Source: Prevotella lacticifex
Lineage (GTDB): Bacteria; Bacteroidota; Bacteroidia; Bacteroidales; Bacteroidaceae
DNA: 64,000 nucleotides
Direction of reading: 5' to 3'
Assembly (NCBI RefSeq): GCF_019973375.1
Contig: NZ_BPTV01000001.1
Location: 1,488,001-1,552,000, forward strand
In this document: positions 6,412 through 14,134 of the stretch, in pieces
Position numbering within the stretch: the stretch's first letter is position 1
How the letters are laid out: every line of letters begins with the position of its first letter
Notes under the pieces: generated by a model
The model's input: the letters and a program-made list of their open reading frames with translations, nothing else
Told to the model about the DNA's origin: nothing
The model's database searches: none
Made by a program: the position numbers and the translations under genes

Positions 6412-7659
6412 ATGAACAAAAAGCACATTTACTTTACGTCGGAAGCTGTGTCAGAAGGACACCCCGACAAAGTTGCCGACCAGATTTCGGACGCAGTGCT
6501 TGACGCTTACCTTGCAAAAGACCCAGAGTCAAAGGTAGCGTGTGAGACGCTTGTGACCACTGGCCAGGTAGTAATAGCAGGAGAGGTGCGTTCCAGCGCA
6601 AGCGTGGACGTTCCGGAAGTTGCACGTAAGACGATCAAGCGCATCGGTTATGACAAGCCGGAGTATATGTTTGACGGCACTTGCTGTGGTATTATCAATC
6701 TTCTCCATGAGCAGAGCGCAGACATCAACCGTGGAGTCGTTCGTGCAGACGAGGAGAAGCAGGGTGCCGGAGACCAAGGCATGATGTTTGGCTATGCCAC
6801 CAACGAGACAGAGAACTACATGCCTCTGCCTTTGTATCTTGCCAATCTCATACTCCTGGAGCTGAAAGCAGTCCGCAAGGAAGGCAAGCAGATGAAATAC
6901 CTCCGTCCTGATGCCAAGAGCCAAGTGACAGTGGAGTACGATGAGAACGGCAAGCCTGTTCACATTGATACAATCGTTGTCAGCACGCAGCATGACGAGT
7001 TCTATAAGTCAGAAGGCGCGGAGTCGCAGGAAGAGGTTGACGAAATGATGCACAACCAGATTGAGTATGACGTGGAGTATATCGTCCTGCAGCGTGTCAA
7101 GGAAGCCATCGCAGACGATGCTCTTGTGGCTCTCTTCGATGAGAACACGAAGTTGCTTGTCAATCCGACAGGAAAGTTCGTTATCGGAGGTCCTCACGGA
7201 GACACTGGTCTGACTGGTCGTAAGATTATCGTTGACACCTATGGTGGCAAGGGTGCTCACGGTGGAGGTGCCTTCAGTGGAAAAGACCCTTCAAAGGTTG
7301 ACCGTTCTGCAGCATACATGGCTCGCTATATTGCCAAGAACATGGTAGCAGCCGGAGTAGCTGACCAGATGCTCATTCAGTTGTCGTACGCCATTGGTGT
7401 CGCAGAGCCGACGAGCGTGAACGTAGAGACCTACGGAACCAACCACACTCCTTTCACTGATGCCGAGCTGGCTTCTATGGTGGCAACGGTGTTTGACCTC
7501 AGACCTTATGCTATCATTCGCAATCTCGATTTGAAGCATGTGAAGTACGAACCCACTGCAGCATACGGACATTTCGGTCGTGAAGCAAAGAAAGACGAGT
7601 TCACATGGGAGCGTCTCGATGCGGTGGACACAATCAAACAGGCACTGAACCTGAAATAA
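6412..7659 (+). CDS. metK: S-adenosylmethionine synthetase carried on the phage element
   Basis: This enzyme joins ATP and methionine to make S-adenosylmethionine. It is full length (415 residues) with the family signatures [13 protein letters not shown] near the N-terminus (ATP site), the hexapeptide GAGDQG around residue 120, and the phosphate loop [19 protein letters not shown]. No disruption is visible. It lies 12 bp after the holin gene and 33 bp before a lipoprotein gene, all on one strand in the lysis block, so it is cargo of the element and not an ordinary core locus. Possible uses are supplying SAM for phage DNA methylation or replacing depleted host SAM; neither is shown by the sequence. 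No methyltransferase is visible in the window. Confidence 0.95.
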   Translation: MNKKHIYFTSEAVSEGHPDKVADQISDAVLDAYLAKDPESKVACETLVTTGQVVIAGEVRSSASVDVPEVARKTIKRIGYDKPEYMFDGTCCGIINLLHEQSADINRGVVRADEEKQGAGDQGMMFGYATNETENYMPLPLYLANLILLELKAVRKEGKQMKYLRPDAKSQVTVEYDENGKPVHIDTIVVSTQHDEFYKSEGAESQEEVDEMMHNQIEYDVEYIVLQRVKEAIADDALVALFDENTKLLVNPTGKFVIGGPHGDTGLTGRKIIVDTYGGKGAHGGGAFSGKDPSKVDRSAAYMARYIAKNMVAAGVADQMLIQLSYAIGVAEPTSVNVETYGTNHTPFTDAELASMVATVFDLRPYAIIRNLDLKHVKYEPTAAYGHFGREAKKDEFTWERLDAVDTIKQALNLK

Positions 7660-7692
7660 TCAAATTATTAACCAATTAAAAACAAAAAAGAC

Positions 7693-8283
7693 ATGAAGAA
7701 AATCTTATCAATGATGTGCATCATGATGATTGCCATCGTAACAATGGTTGCTTGTAAAAACAAGACAACCAACGGAGCAAGCCCTGGGAATGAAACAGAA
7801 ACCAGCATTGCCGATGTAGGGTCTCCCACAACAGGCTACGACTTCGAGAAGGTGCTTACTCTCGATGCAGAGTACGCTTTCGCCAACAGCGAGAGTCCTG
7901 TGTTCTATGAAGCCCAAGTCTTACTTGATGGCTATGTAGATGCAGCCACAGAGCTGAATGTCGTAGAGGTTAAGACGGTATTCCAAAGCTACGCAGAACC
8001 CTTAGTAATTACCATAATGAGGGATGGGCAAGATGCCGTTGTTGAGAAACTGAACGACTACTGGCTTGAATGTGTGCCCATTAAATTACCTACAGCACTT
8101 ACTCTCAAGGATGCCATTACGAAACTCAATGAAGCGAACATCGTCAAACCCCACTCTAAAGTAGTGACCCTGCGAAATCCTTTGGGACCATGGCAAAGAA
8201 ATCCGCAGTTCATCTTCGGTCAAGTGGGTACTGGCTTCGTTGCTGTTGACGCGAAGACAGGAGAGGTAAATACGATTGAATAA
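7693..8283 (+). CDS. Lipoprotein, unknown
   Basis: This 196-residue protein has a classic lipoprotein signal: MKKILSMMCIMMIAIVTMVAC with the lipobox Cys at residue 21, then an acidic/polar linker. The mature part is mixed alpha/beta, with no motif I can name (segments KTVFQSYAEPLVITIMRDGQ and QFIFGQVGTGFVAVDAKTGEV). It starts 33 bp after metK and is followed by the GH19 gene. In temperate phages, lipoproteins near lysis genes can block superinfection or act in outer membrane disruption; this is a context-based suggestion only. Confidence 0.7.
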   Translation: MKKILSMMCIMMIAIVTMVACKNKTTNGASPGNETETSIADVGSPTTGYDFEKVLTLDAEYAFANSESPVFYEAQVLLDGYVDAATELNVVEVKTVFQSYAEPLVITIMRDGQDAVVEKLNDYWLECVPIKLPTALTLKDAITKLNEANIVKPHSKVVTLRNPLGPWQRNPQFIFGQVGTGFVAVDAKTGEVNTIE

Positions 8284-8311
8284 TCTTACGTACTAAATAA
8301 ATTCCATCACT

Positions 8312-8866
8312 ATGACTGGAGAGCAACTAAAAAGGATAATGCCCAATGCCTTATCATCGAATATCGACAAGTACCTGCCATACTTGAACGAACTTATGCC
8401 TCGCTTCGGTATTAACACCCAGCTGAGGTGCCAACACTTCATTGCCCAGGTGGCTCTTGAGAGTGGGGAGCTTAGATATAACACGGAGATCGCAAGCGGC
8501 AAGGCTTACGATACGGGACGACTTGCAGTTGCACTTGGTAACACTCCGGCAGCAGACGGTGATGGGCAGAAATACAAAGGTCGTGGGCTGATACAGCTCA
8601 CAGGGACTGCTAACTACCGAAAGTTCAACGATTATATCAGAACCACTCTGAAGGAGGATATTGATGTCCTGGCTCACCCGGAAAAGGTTGCTGAACCCCG
8701 TCTTGCAGTAATGACCGCTTGCTGGTTCTTCTGGAAGAGCGGCTGCCTTGCACTTGCCGACAAGGATGATGTGCGTGCAGTGACCAAGAGGGTGAATGGT
8801 GGATATAACGGACTGGAGCGTCGAACACTTTATCTGCAAAGAGCAAGAAAGGAGAAACTGGTATGA
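8312..8866 (+). CDS. GH19 (chitinase-like) endolysin
   Basis: This 184-residue glycoside hydrolase of family 19, as used by many phages, would cut the glycan strands of peptidoglycan. Visible features are HFIAQVALESGEL with the probable catalytic Glu50, the substrate-cleft stretch YKGRGLIQLTGTANY near residues 89-103, the WFFWKSG helix, and the C-terminal VNGGYNGLERR. There is no signal peptide, so export would rely on the holin at 5842. Its stop overlaps the next gene by 4 bp (ATGA), coupling it to the spanin-like protein. It is the second wall hydrolase of the element after the M15 peptidase. Confidence 0.88.
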   Translation: MTGEQLKRIMPNALSSNIDKYLPYLNELMPRFGINTQLRCQHFIAQVALESGELRYNTEIASGKAYDTGRLAVALGNTPAADGDGQKYKGRGLIQLTGTANYRKFNDYIRTTLKEDIDVLAHPEKVAEPRLAVMTACWFFWKSGCLALADKDDVRAVTKRVNGGYNGLERRTLYLQRARKEKLV

Positions 8867-9375
8867 AAAAGATGACTATCTATTGTCTCGCGTTCTTTAC
8901 TGTCGCACTCCTTCTTGCTTCATGCCGGAGTTCAAAAACGGTTGTTGAGGAGGAGAAAAAGGATTCGCTTGTGCAGACCAGTAATGTGCAGGTCGATATT
9001 CAGACTACCACCGAGACGAAAACCAATGAGGACGACAGCACGGAGGTGTTCACCGTGACTATTATCACGGAGTACGACACAGCGAAGGCTGACAGCACAG
9101 GCAAGTCACCGGTACTGCGCCAGACCCAAATCACAGAAGCCAAGCGCAAGGGTAGTAAGAAAGCACAAGAAACGACGACGAAGCAAAATATCTCTGCCAC
9201 CAAGGAAGAGTCTGCTAACCAAGTAACCCAAAGTAAAACAAGGCGAGAGATCACCAAGACTGAAACCAAGCAGCCATTATACTACGCGTACATTCTGTAT
9301 GGTGTTGCTCTCGTCATCCTGATGGCGATTCTCGCATATTGGGTGTTTACGAAATATCGAGCGGCTCGTCCGTAA
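8863..9375 (+). CDS. Unimolecular spanin-like lipoprotein with C-terminal membrane anchor
   Basis: This 170-residue protein has an N-terminal lipoprotein signal (lipobox LLLASC, Cys21), a long polar, Lys/Thr/Glu-rich, low-complexity middle of about 115 residues, and one C-terminal hydrophobic helix (about 142-163, ILYGVALVILMAILAYWVF) ended by basic residues. A protein tethered to the outer membrane by lipid and to the inner membrane by a C-terminal helix is the architecture of u-spanins such as T1 gp11, which fuse the two membranes at the last step of lysis. Its start overlaps the GH19 stop. A terminator follows. The function is inferred from architecture and position; there is no sequence match I can claim. 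Confidence 0.7.
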   Translation: MKKMTIYCLAFFTVALLLASCRSSKTVVEEEKKDSLVQTSNVQVDIQTTTETKTNEDDSTEVFTVTIITEYDTAKADSTGKSPVLRQTQITEAKRKGSKKAQETTTKQNISATKEESANQVTQSKTRREITKTETKQPLYYAYILYGVALVILMAILAYWVFTKYRAARP

Positions 9376-9407
9376 GCAAACTGAATAAACAAATCTTCTG
9401 AGGTTTT

Positions 9408-9440
9408 AGCCCCATGCTCGCAGCAGACGTGCATGGGGCT
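9408..9440 (+). terminator. Terminator closing the lysis block
   Basis: AGCCCCATGC (9408-9417) and GCATGGGGCT (9431-9440) form a perfect 10 bp stem with a 13-base loop, followed by TCTTTA. It separates the late genes from the next promoter cassette. Confidence 0.75.
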
Positions 9441-9472
9441 TCTTTATGTCCGTAACTCATTGTCTATCAATG

Positions 9473-9572
9473 AAAAAAGTTGCATATTTGATAAAAATAA
9501 TTGCCTAAAAGTTTGCATATTTGATAAAATTGTCGTACCTTTGTGGTAGCAAATAAGATAAATAAGTTATCA
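9473..9572 (+). promoter_or_regulatory. Promoter cassette, copy B, with tandem 33 bp-spaced sites
   Basis: Two direct TGCATATTTGATAAAA repeats start 33 bp apart (9481 and 9514), with TTTG at 9512-9515, 20 bp, then TACCTTTG at 9536-9543. It is near identical to copy C at 12.6 kb right up to the start codon of the gene that follows. The repeats overlap the -33 box, which suggests an operator for a phage regulator. Confidence 0.78.
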
Positions 9573-9590
9573 CTTAAAACTCCAAACATT

Positions 9591-9872
9591 ATGAAGAGTC
9601 TCGGAACTTTCAAAGGAATTGCTACACGCTTAAAGAAGCAAATTGTAGAGGCAAAGAATGTCATCGTTGAATGTGAGAACAAGTACAACGGCAATCCTTG
9701 CAAACGCACACTTTCTGCTCTCGATGCAGCAGAGAGGAAATTTGAGGAACTGACGGTAAGGTTGGGTTACATCACCGAAACGATTGAGCACTACGATTTC
9801 TATAAGTGGTGCTGGGAACAGGAAGAAGAGCAAGCTATGGGCTATGCTGATTTTTACAACCATTTATCTTAA
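9591..9872 (+). CDS. Small helical phage protein
   Basis: This 93-residue protein is the first gene behind promoter cassette B. It begins MKSLGTFKGIATRLKKQIVEAKN, is basic at the N-terminus, with a helical middle (ALDAAERKFEELTVRLGYITETIEHY) and an acidic end (EQEEEQAMGYADFYNHL). The start is fixed by the shared leader, which in copies B and C ends directly at ATG. No family recognised. A small DNA-binding or regulatory protein would fit its first place in an early operon, but nothing in the sequence proves it. Confidence 0.6.
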   Translation: MKSLGTFKGIATRLKKQIVEAKNVIVECENKYNGNPCKRTLSALDAAERKFEELTVRLGYITETIEHYDFYKWCWEQEEEQAMGYADFYNHLS

Positions 9873-9905
9873 ATTATTTTTTCACAATTTTATTTCTAAA
9901 CAAAA

Positions 9906-10538
9906 ATGGACAAAAAAGTTATCCAAGCCTTGTTCACAAACATTTGTGCCAAGGACGAACTCCGTTCATTACCGGACGGAGTTCACTTCGAGAGTGAAAG
10001 GTGTTATGCCACCGATGGAAAAGTGCTCGTCATCTATGGCGAGGGTAAGCCGGAACTGGACGGAAAGACGGTTCACCAGGACGGTACCGTTATAGAGGGT
10101 CGCTATCCTAACGTTGATGCTGTTTTCCCAAGTGAAGAGAATTACGGCAAGAAGCTGAACATCGACATCAAGCAGTTGCGTGATGCGTGCCAGTGGCAGA
10201 TTAGACAGGAGAACGCCAATGAGAATGACCGCGTGGTCATCAACGGAGTCGGCTATAACGTCCGCACACTCATGCGTCTGTGTAACGTATTGCTCGTAGC
10301 AGGCGATCCTCACAAGATAAAGTTCTACAACAGTGAGCCAAACCGTTGCTCAGTTCTTATCGGAACAAAGCTCAAATGTATCATCATGCCGATGCAGTAT
10401 GAGGAAGGTGACATTGACACGGAACGTGAGGGTGAGGGCTATACCCAGACGTATTCCTACGAGAACTTCATCAACGACTATGTGTTCAACAGTTGGCGCA
10501 AGCAAGAAAAGCCACAAACCCTCTCATGGCTCGATTAA
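9906..10538 (+). CDS. Sliding-clamp-like (DnaN-fold) phage protein, tentative
   Basis: This 210-residue protein has several stretches that recall bacterial beta clamp: YATDGKVLVIYG (clamps have TDGHRL), EGRYPNVDAVFPSE (clamps have G-YPDY-VIP), and KCIIMPM (clamps end domain III with Y-IMPMR). It is shorter than DnaN (about 370 residues), so it would cover at most two of three domains. It lies 33 bp after the previous gene and 36 bp before the ParB-like gene. It may be a phage processivity factor or a decoy that binds host clamp partners. The assignment rests on motif order recognised by eye. Confidence 0.45.
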   Translation: MDKKVIQALFTNICAKDELRSLPDGVHFESERCYATDGKVLVIYGEGKPELDGKTVHQDGTVIEGRYPNVDAVFPSEENYGKKLNIDIKQLRDACQWQIRQENANENDRVVINGVGYNVRTLMRLCNVLLVAGDPHKIKFYNSEPNRCSVLIGTKLKCIIMPMQYEEGDIDTEREGEGYTQTYSYENFINDYVFNSWRKQEKPQTLSWLD

Positions 10539-10574
10539 CCACCTAACATTATTCACATTCTAAAAGTTAAGATT

Positions 10575-12410
10575 ATGCAAACAAAGAACAAAGAACCGAA
10601 GAACATCACGGTTAAGAACATTCCAGTAGCGGACATTTGTCCGAGCGAACTCAACCCACGTAAAACCTTTGACCAGGAGTCTCTGGCAGAGTTGGCACAG
10701 AACATCAAGGAGCACGGACTCGTCCAGCCCATCACCATCCGCAAGCGTCCGAAAGGAAGCGACACCAAGTATGAGATTGTATGTGGCGAGCGTCGCTTCC
10801 GTGCCACACTTCTCAATGGTGCATCGGAAATCCAGTGTATCATCAAGGACCTCGATGACAAGCAGGCTTTTGCAGCGATGATTATAGAAAATCTCCAGCG
10901 CAAGGACGTTGACCCCATCGAGGAGGCAGCAGCCCTCTCCAAGCTGTACAACGACGGAACGATGAGTGTCGCTGACATGGCAAAGATGCTCGGCAAGTCC
11001 ACCTCATTCGTGACAGGTCGCATCCAGTTGAACAATATCATTGACGAGTTTGTCCAGCTCATGCGAGACGGAACCCTTTATCTCGTTCACCTCCTGGACA
11101 TCTGCAAGCTGACCGTAGAGCAGCAGAAGAAACTCTACGAAGAGTGCTTCTCGCCAGCTTGTATTGCACGCTGGACTCAGAAGATACTGAAGATGGAAAT
11201 CCTCCACGACATGATTGACGAACACGTCATGCAGTTCCTCGATACAGCCAAGTTTGACATCAAGGATTGCTCATTCAGTTGTGGTCGTGGCTGCGAGGGT
11301 TGTCCGCTCAACACAAAGAACAAGCCGGACTCATTCAAGGACGTTGACCGTCCACGTTGTATGGACTCGGCATGTTTCGGACAAAAGACTCTGGAGCATA
11401 TTCTCCGTACCGCCAAGGAGTCCGGGCTGACCCTTGTATATCAAGGCAAGAACAACGAGAAGTGGATAACCGCAGCAGGTGCCGCAGGTCTCAAACTCAT
11501 CAATGCAGACGACCGCAAGTATGTCTTTGAGCCGATTGAGCCAGACGAGAGCAAGTTCTCTGACAAGGAATGCTATGAAAAGCGTATGCAGGCTTATCGC
11601 CATGCCAAGGCTATCTTTGACTCCAACGTGGAAGACGGACTGGTCGAGAAAGTCTTTGAGGTTTGCTTTGACGGCAAACTGAGTGGTGAGTTCAAGTGGA
11701 CATTCTCGGCTCCAAAGGAGAATGAGGATGCACGCGAGTCTCTCTCCAAGAAAGAGCAGATAACCAAGTGGAAAGACCAGATGCTCAAGTGTGATGAGCA
11801 GGAGCATGACGAACTCATCGAGGAAAAGCGCAAGCTGCTCGCTGAGTCATCGTACTCCACGATGAACACCCCTCTCGGTCCAGAAGAGCAGAAACTCTTC
11901 CACGCAATCATCATGAAGCGCCTGTCGTATGAGTTCAAGAAGAGCATCGGCATCGAGTGGGCGAATAACGAGAGCGCATACAAGGAATGCGCCAAGAAGA
12001 TTGAGGAGCACCGCAATGCGATCAAGCGCGAGTTCATGAAGCAGTATCTGTCAGAGAAGTCGGTATGCTATTCACACGACCTTGCCGGCATGCTCATTGC
12101 CCTCTGCGATGACCAGATGGGTAATGTGGAAGAGCTGGAGAAGTCGGTGGCTGAGAAGTACGACAAGCAGCGTAAGGCTTGCAAGGCTCGCATCGATGAA
12201 CTCAAGGGTGTCAAGGTTGAAGAACCTGTCGAGGAGGAAACTCCAGCCGAAGAAGAACCTGCCGATGCACCAGACGAGAACACGGTTGCCGCTCCTGCAG
12301 AGGAAGAGGTAAGCGAAGCTCCTGCAACAGAGGAACCCACAGAGGCAGAAGAAGCCACCGAAGAAGTCCCGTCTGATGAGCAGACAGATGAAGCTCCCTC
12401 AGCAGAATAA
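10575..12410 (+). CDS. ParB/RepB/Spo0J-family protein with Cys cluster and acidic tail
   Basis: This 611-residue protein has an N-terminal ParB domain: VADICPSELNPRK near residue 18, HGLVQPITIRK near 48, the CTP-binding GERRFRA at 71-77, and ENLQRKDVDPIEEA at 105-118. A helix-turn-helix follows (SVADMAKMLGKSTSFVTGRI). A central cysteine group (C-x3-C-x3-C-x2-C, then two more Cys, about residues 232-268) may bind metal. The final about 70 residues are almost only Glu, Pro, Ala and Thr. No ParA is visible nearby, so plasmid-like partition is not demonstrated. Phage ParB-like proteins of this size can be nucleases or transcription regulators. It ends the operon started at promoter cassette B. 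Confidence 0.82.
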   Translation: MQTKNKEPKNITVKNIPVADICPSELNPRKTFDQESLAELAQNIKEHGLVQPITIRKRPKGSDTKYEIVCGERRFRATLLNGASEIQCIIKDLDDKQAFAAMIIENLQRKDVDPIEEAAALSKLYNDGTMSVADMAKMLGKSTSFVTGRIQLNNIIDEFVQLMRDGTLYLVHLLDICKLTVEQQKKLYEECFSPACIARWTQKILKMEILHDMIDEHVMQFLDTAKFDIKDCSFSCGRGCEGCPLNTKNKPDSFKDVDRPRCMDSACFGQKTLEHILRTAKESGLTLVYQGKNNEKWITAAGAAGLKLINADDRKYVFEPIEPDESKFSDKECYEKRMQAYRHAKAIFDSNVEDGLVEKVFEVCFDGKLSGEFKWTFSAPKENEDARESLSKKEQITKWKDQMLKCDEQEHDELIEEKRKLLAESSYSTMNTPLGPEEQKLFHAIIMKRLSYEFKKSIGIEWANNESAYKECAKKIEEHRNAIKREFMKQYLSEKSVCYSHDLAGMLIALCDDQMGNVEELEKSVAEKYDKQRKACKARIDELKGVKVEEPVEEETPAEEEPADAPDENTVAAPAEEEVSEAPATEEPTEAEEATEEVPSDEQTDEAPSAE

Positions 12411-12419
12411 ACCCAAGAC

Positions 12420-12470
12420 GGAGGGAGCCAGTTCTCCCTCCGCTCTATGATAAACTCCCGAAAAGGGAGT
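12420..12470 (+). terminator. Two hairpins after the ParB-like gene
   Basis: GGAGGGAG/CTCCCTCC (12420-12427 with 12434-12441) and ACTCCC/GGGAGT (12454-12459 with 12465-12470) are two short GC-rich hairpins in a row between the ParB-like operon and promoter cassette C. Neither has a strong U-tract. Confidence 0.45.
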
Positions 12471-12580
12471 GACCCCAAGGCTCCGATGTTTAGAGGAGTT
12501 CTTATTTGCTAATCTTTGGAGGTGGCTCATTCATGTGAGTTCACCTCCTTTTTGTACCACAACCATTATCCACCAGTCTA

Positions 12581-12680
12581 AAAAAAGTTGCATATTTGAT
12601 AAAAATAATTGCCCAAAAGTTTGCATATTTGATAAAATTGTCGTACCTTTGTGGTAGCAAATAAGATAAATAAGTTATCA
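12581..12680 (+). promoter_or_regulatory. Promoter cassette, copy C
   Basis: Direct TGCATATTTGATAAAA repeats lie 33 bp apart, with TTTG at 12620-12623 and TACCTTTG at 12644-12651. Identity with copy B covers about 118 bp with roughly three differences, including the leader up to the start codon. It starts the long run of small genes to 19.1 kb. Confidence 0.78.
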
Positions 12681-12698
12681 CTTAAAACTCCGAACATC

Positions 12699-13019
12699 AT
12701 GGCAACTACATCAAAACTTAAAGAGCAGGTTAAATCCATCCGCAAGGAAATCCTTAGTGACATTTACATGGCTGTCCAAAAGCGGAAGAACATGAAGATC
12801 AAGTTTACGGAAACAGAGTGTCCTCGTTTCTACTTTGATGGTGGCTGGAGAGACATTATCCAGTTAAGCATAGAGTTCTTCAGCAACTCATCAGTATCAT
12901 TCGGCTGGCATGATGAACGCTGCAAAGGCAAAGGAGCCAATGCTTTCGTTTCATCAGCCCAAATCAGTACGGAGATATTGCTCCAGTTTCACGAACTAAT
13001 TTATGGAAAGGAGAAATAG
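12699..13019 (+). CDS. Small phage protein
   Basis: This 106-residue protein is the first gene behind promoter cassette C. It has a basic N-terminal helix (KLKEQVKSIRKEILSDIYMAVQKRKNMK), then a beta-rich half with an FYFDGGWRDIIQLSIEFFSN segment. The start is set by the leader shared with copy B. It ends 2 bp before the next gene. No family recognised. Confidence 0.6.
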   Translation: MATTSKLKEQVKSIRKEILSDIYMAVQKRKNMKIKFTETECPRFYFDGGWRDIIQLSIEFFSNSSVSFGWHDERCKGKGANAFVSSAQISTEILLQFHELIYGKEK

Positions 13020-13021
13020 TC

Positions 13022-13345
13022 ATGCAGATAAGTCTTAATTCAAGTGAGTTACTCGTCATCTGTGAGGAGATTGTAAAGGTCCACCAGAACGAGGAAAAGA
13101 ACAGTAGCCGTTTTTGCTACGACGGTGAAGTTAAGGTCAAGATAAACGACATCATGTTCACGGCAGAATATTATTTCTGTGAAGCCATTAGCGAAGAGGA
13201 AACCGACGAGCTGGGTATTGCAGAAGTCAAGACTGACAATGAAGATGTGTATGTTACATTCAAAGATACTGATGAGGAGTTTGCGATGGGTATCGCCCGT
13301 CTGCAAGCTCTACAAAAAACACTCAATTATCATGCTCAGCACTAA
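13022..13345 (+). CDS. Small acidic phage protein
   Basis: This 107-residue protein is strongly acidic, with alternating beta-type stretches (RFCYDGEVKVKINDIMFTAEYYF, then VYVTFKDTDEEFAMGIARL). It starts 2 bp after the previous stop and overlaps the next gene by 14 bp in a different frame. No recognised domain. The compact acidic make-up is common among phage inhibitors that mimic DNA, but nothing more specific can be said. Confidence 0.58.
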   Translation: MQISLNSSELLVICEEIVKVHQNEEKNSSRFCYDGEVKVKINDIMFTAEYYFCEAISEEETDELGIAEVKTDNEDVYVTFKDTDEEFAMGIARLQALQKTLNYHAQH

Positions 13346-13640
13346 AGAATACGATGCGATAAAGGAAGGTCGCTACAGAGAGTTGAAAGAGGCTTTTGAC
13401 AAGCTCCTGGCTGTTTATGAGGGAGTGCCAAGTGTCAAGGGCTTCGATAAGGCCATCAGAGACACGAAGAAAAGGATCAAGGCTCTGGAGGTCGGTTCAG
13501 CATTTGCCAAAGACGATGAAGAAGTTAAGCAGGCAGAGATTGCAATGGCAAGACGTTGTGGAGAACTGCAGGTGTACACGGAAATCCGCTCTATGGTCAA
13601 GAAGCGCATTAAGGAAGTGTGCGAAACGGAAACTGTTTAA
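13332..13640 (+). CDS. Helical phage protein
   Basis: This 102-residue protein is nearly all alpha-helical with heptad-like spacing (YRELKEAFDKLLAVYEG, DTKKRIKALEVGSAFAKDDEE), probably coiled coil. I chose ATG 13332 (MLSTKEYDAIKEG) although the frame is open further upstream, because the upstream part would overlap the previous coding gene over its length. The 14 bp overlap with that gene suggests coupled translation. Function unknown. Confidence 0.6.
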   Translation: MLSTKEYDAIKEGRYRELKEAFDKLLAVYEGVPSVKGFDKAIRDTKKRIKALEVGSAFAKDDEEVKQAEIAMARRCGELQVYTEIRSMVKKRIKEVCETETV

Positions 13641-13659
13641 TCATAAAAAGGAAAAAGCA

Positions 13660-14106
13660 ATGGAATTACTATGCAAGGCGATGCTCTACGCAGCCGAGAA
13701 GATAGCGCGAGAGAATGGGTATATCTTAGTAGCACAGGAGAAAAGATTTGCCGATAAGGACAATTTCTGGGGGAACGTAGCCGCTGCCCTGATGTACGCA
13801 AGAGATAACGGTTATCAGAAACGGTTAAGTTACCAGTACTTCAAGTACATTTATCCTCAGTTTGAAGAGGACAGGAATGAAAAGTCTCCTGTGCCCAAGA
13901 TAGAACTCGATCTGCATTTCGGAAGCCCTCGTATGACTTTTTACGCCCATGACGATGCAGGCTCATGCTGTCTGACTTACAAGAGAGAGACGCATAAGTT
14001 CTCCGAAGCACAAGTTTTTGGAGATTTAGGTTTTCCACGTGCAGAATTGTGCAAGGAATACATTGAGGAGTACATTAGGGAGCATTCAGACTCTCGCAAC
14101 CAATGA
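13660..14106 (+). CDS. Hypothetical phage protein
   Basis: This 148-residue protein starts at ATG 13660 behind an AAAAGGAAAAAG leader; the open frame runs further upstream only as a shadow of the previous gene. The N-terminal half is helical (MELLCKAMLYAAEKIARENG), the C-terminal half mixed (KIELDLHFGSPRMTFYAHDD), with an acidic helix at the end (EYIEEYIREHSDS). No motif recognised. It belongs to the uninterrupted rightward series of small genes after promoter cassette C. Confidence 0.58.
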   Translation: MELLCKAMLYAAEKIARENGYILVAQEKRFADKDNFWGNVAAALMYARDNGYQKRLSYQYFKYIYPQFEEDRNEKSPVPKIELDLHFGSPRMTFYAHDDAGSCCLTYKRETHKFSEAQVFGDLGFPRAELCKEYIEEYIREHSDSRNQ

Positions 14107-14134
14107 TAACGAAATAAACGACAGGAAAAAAGAT

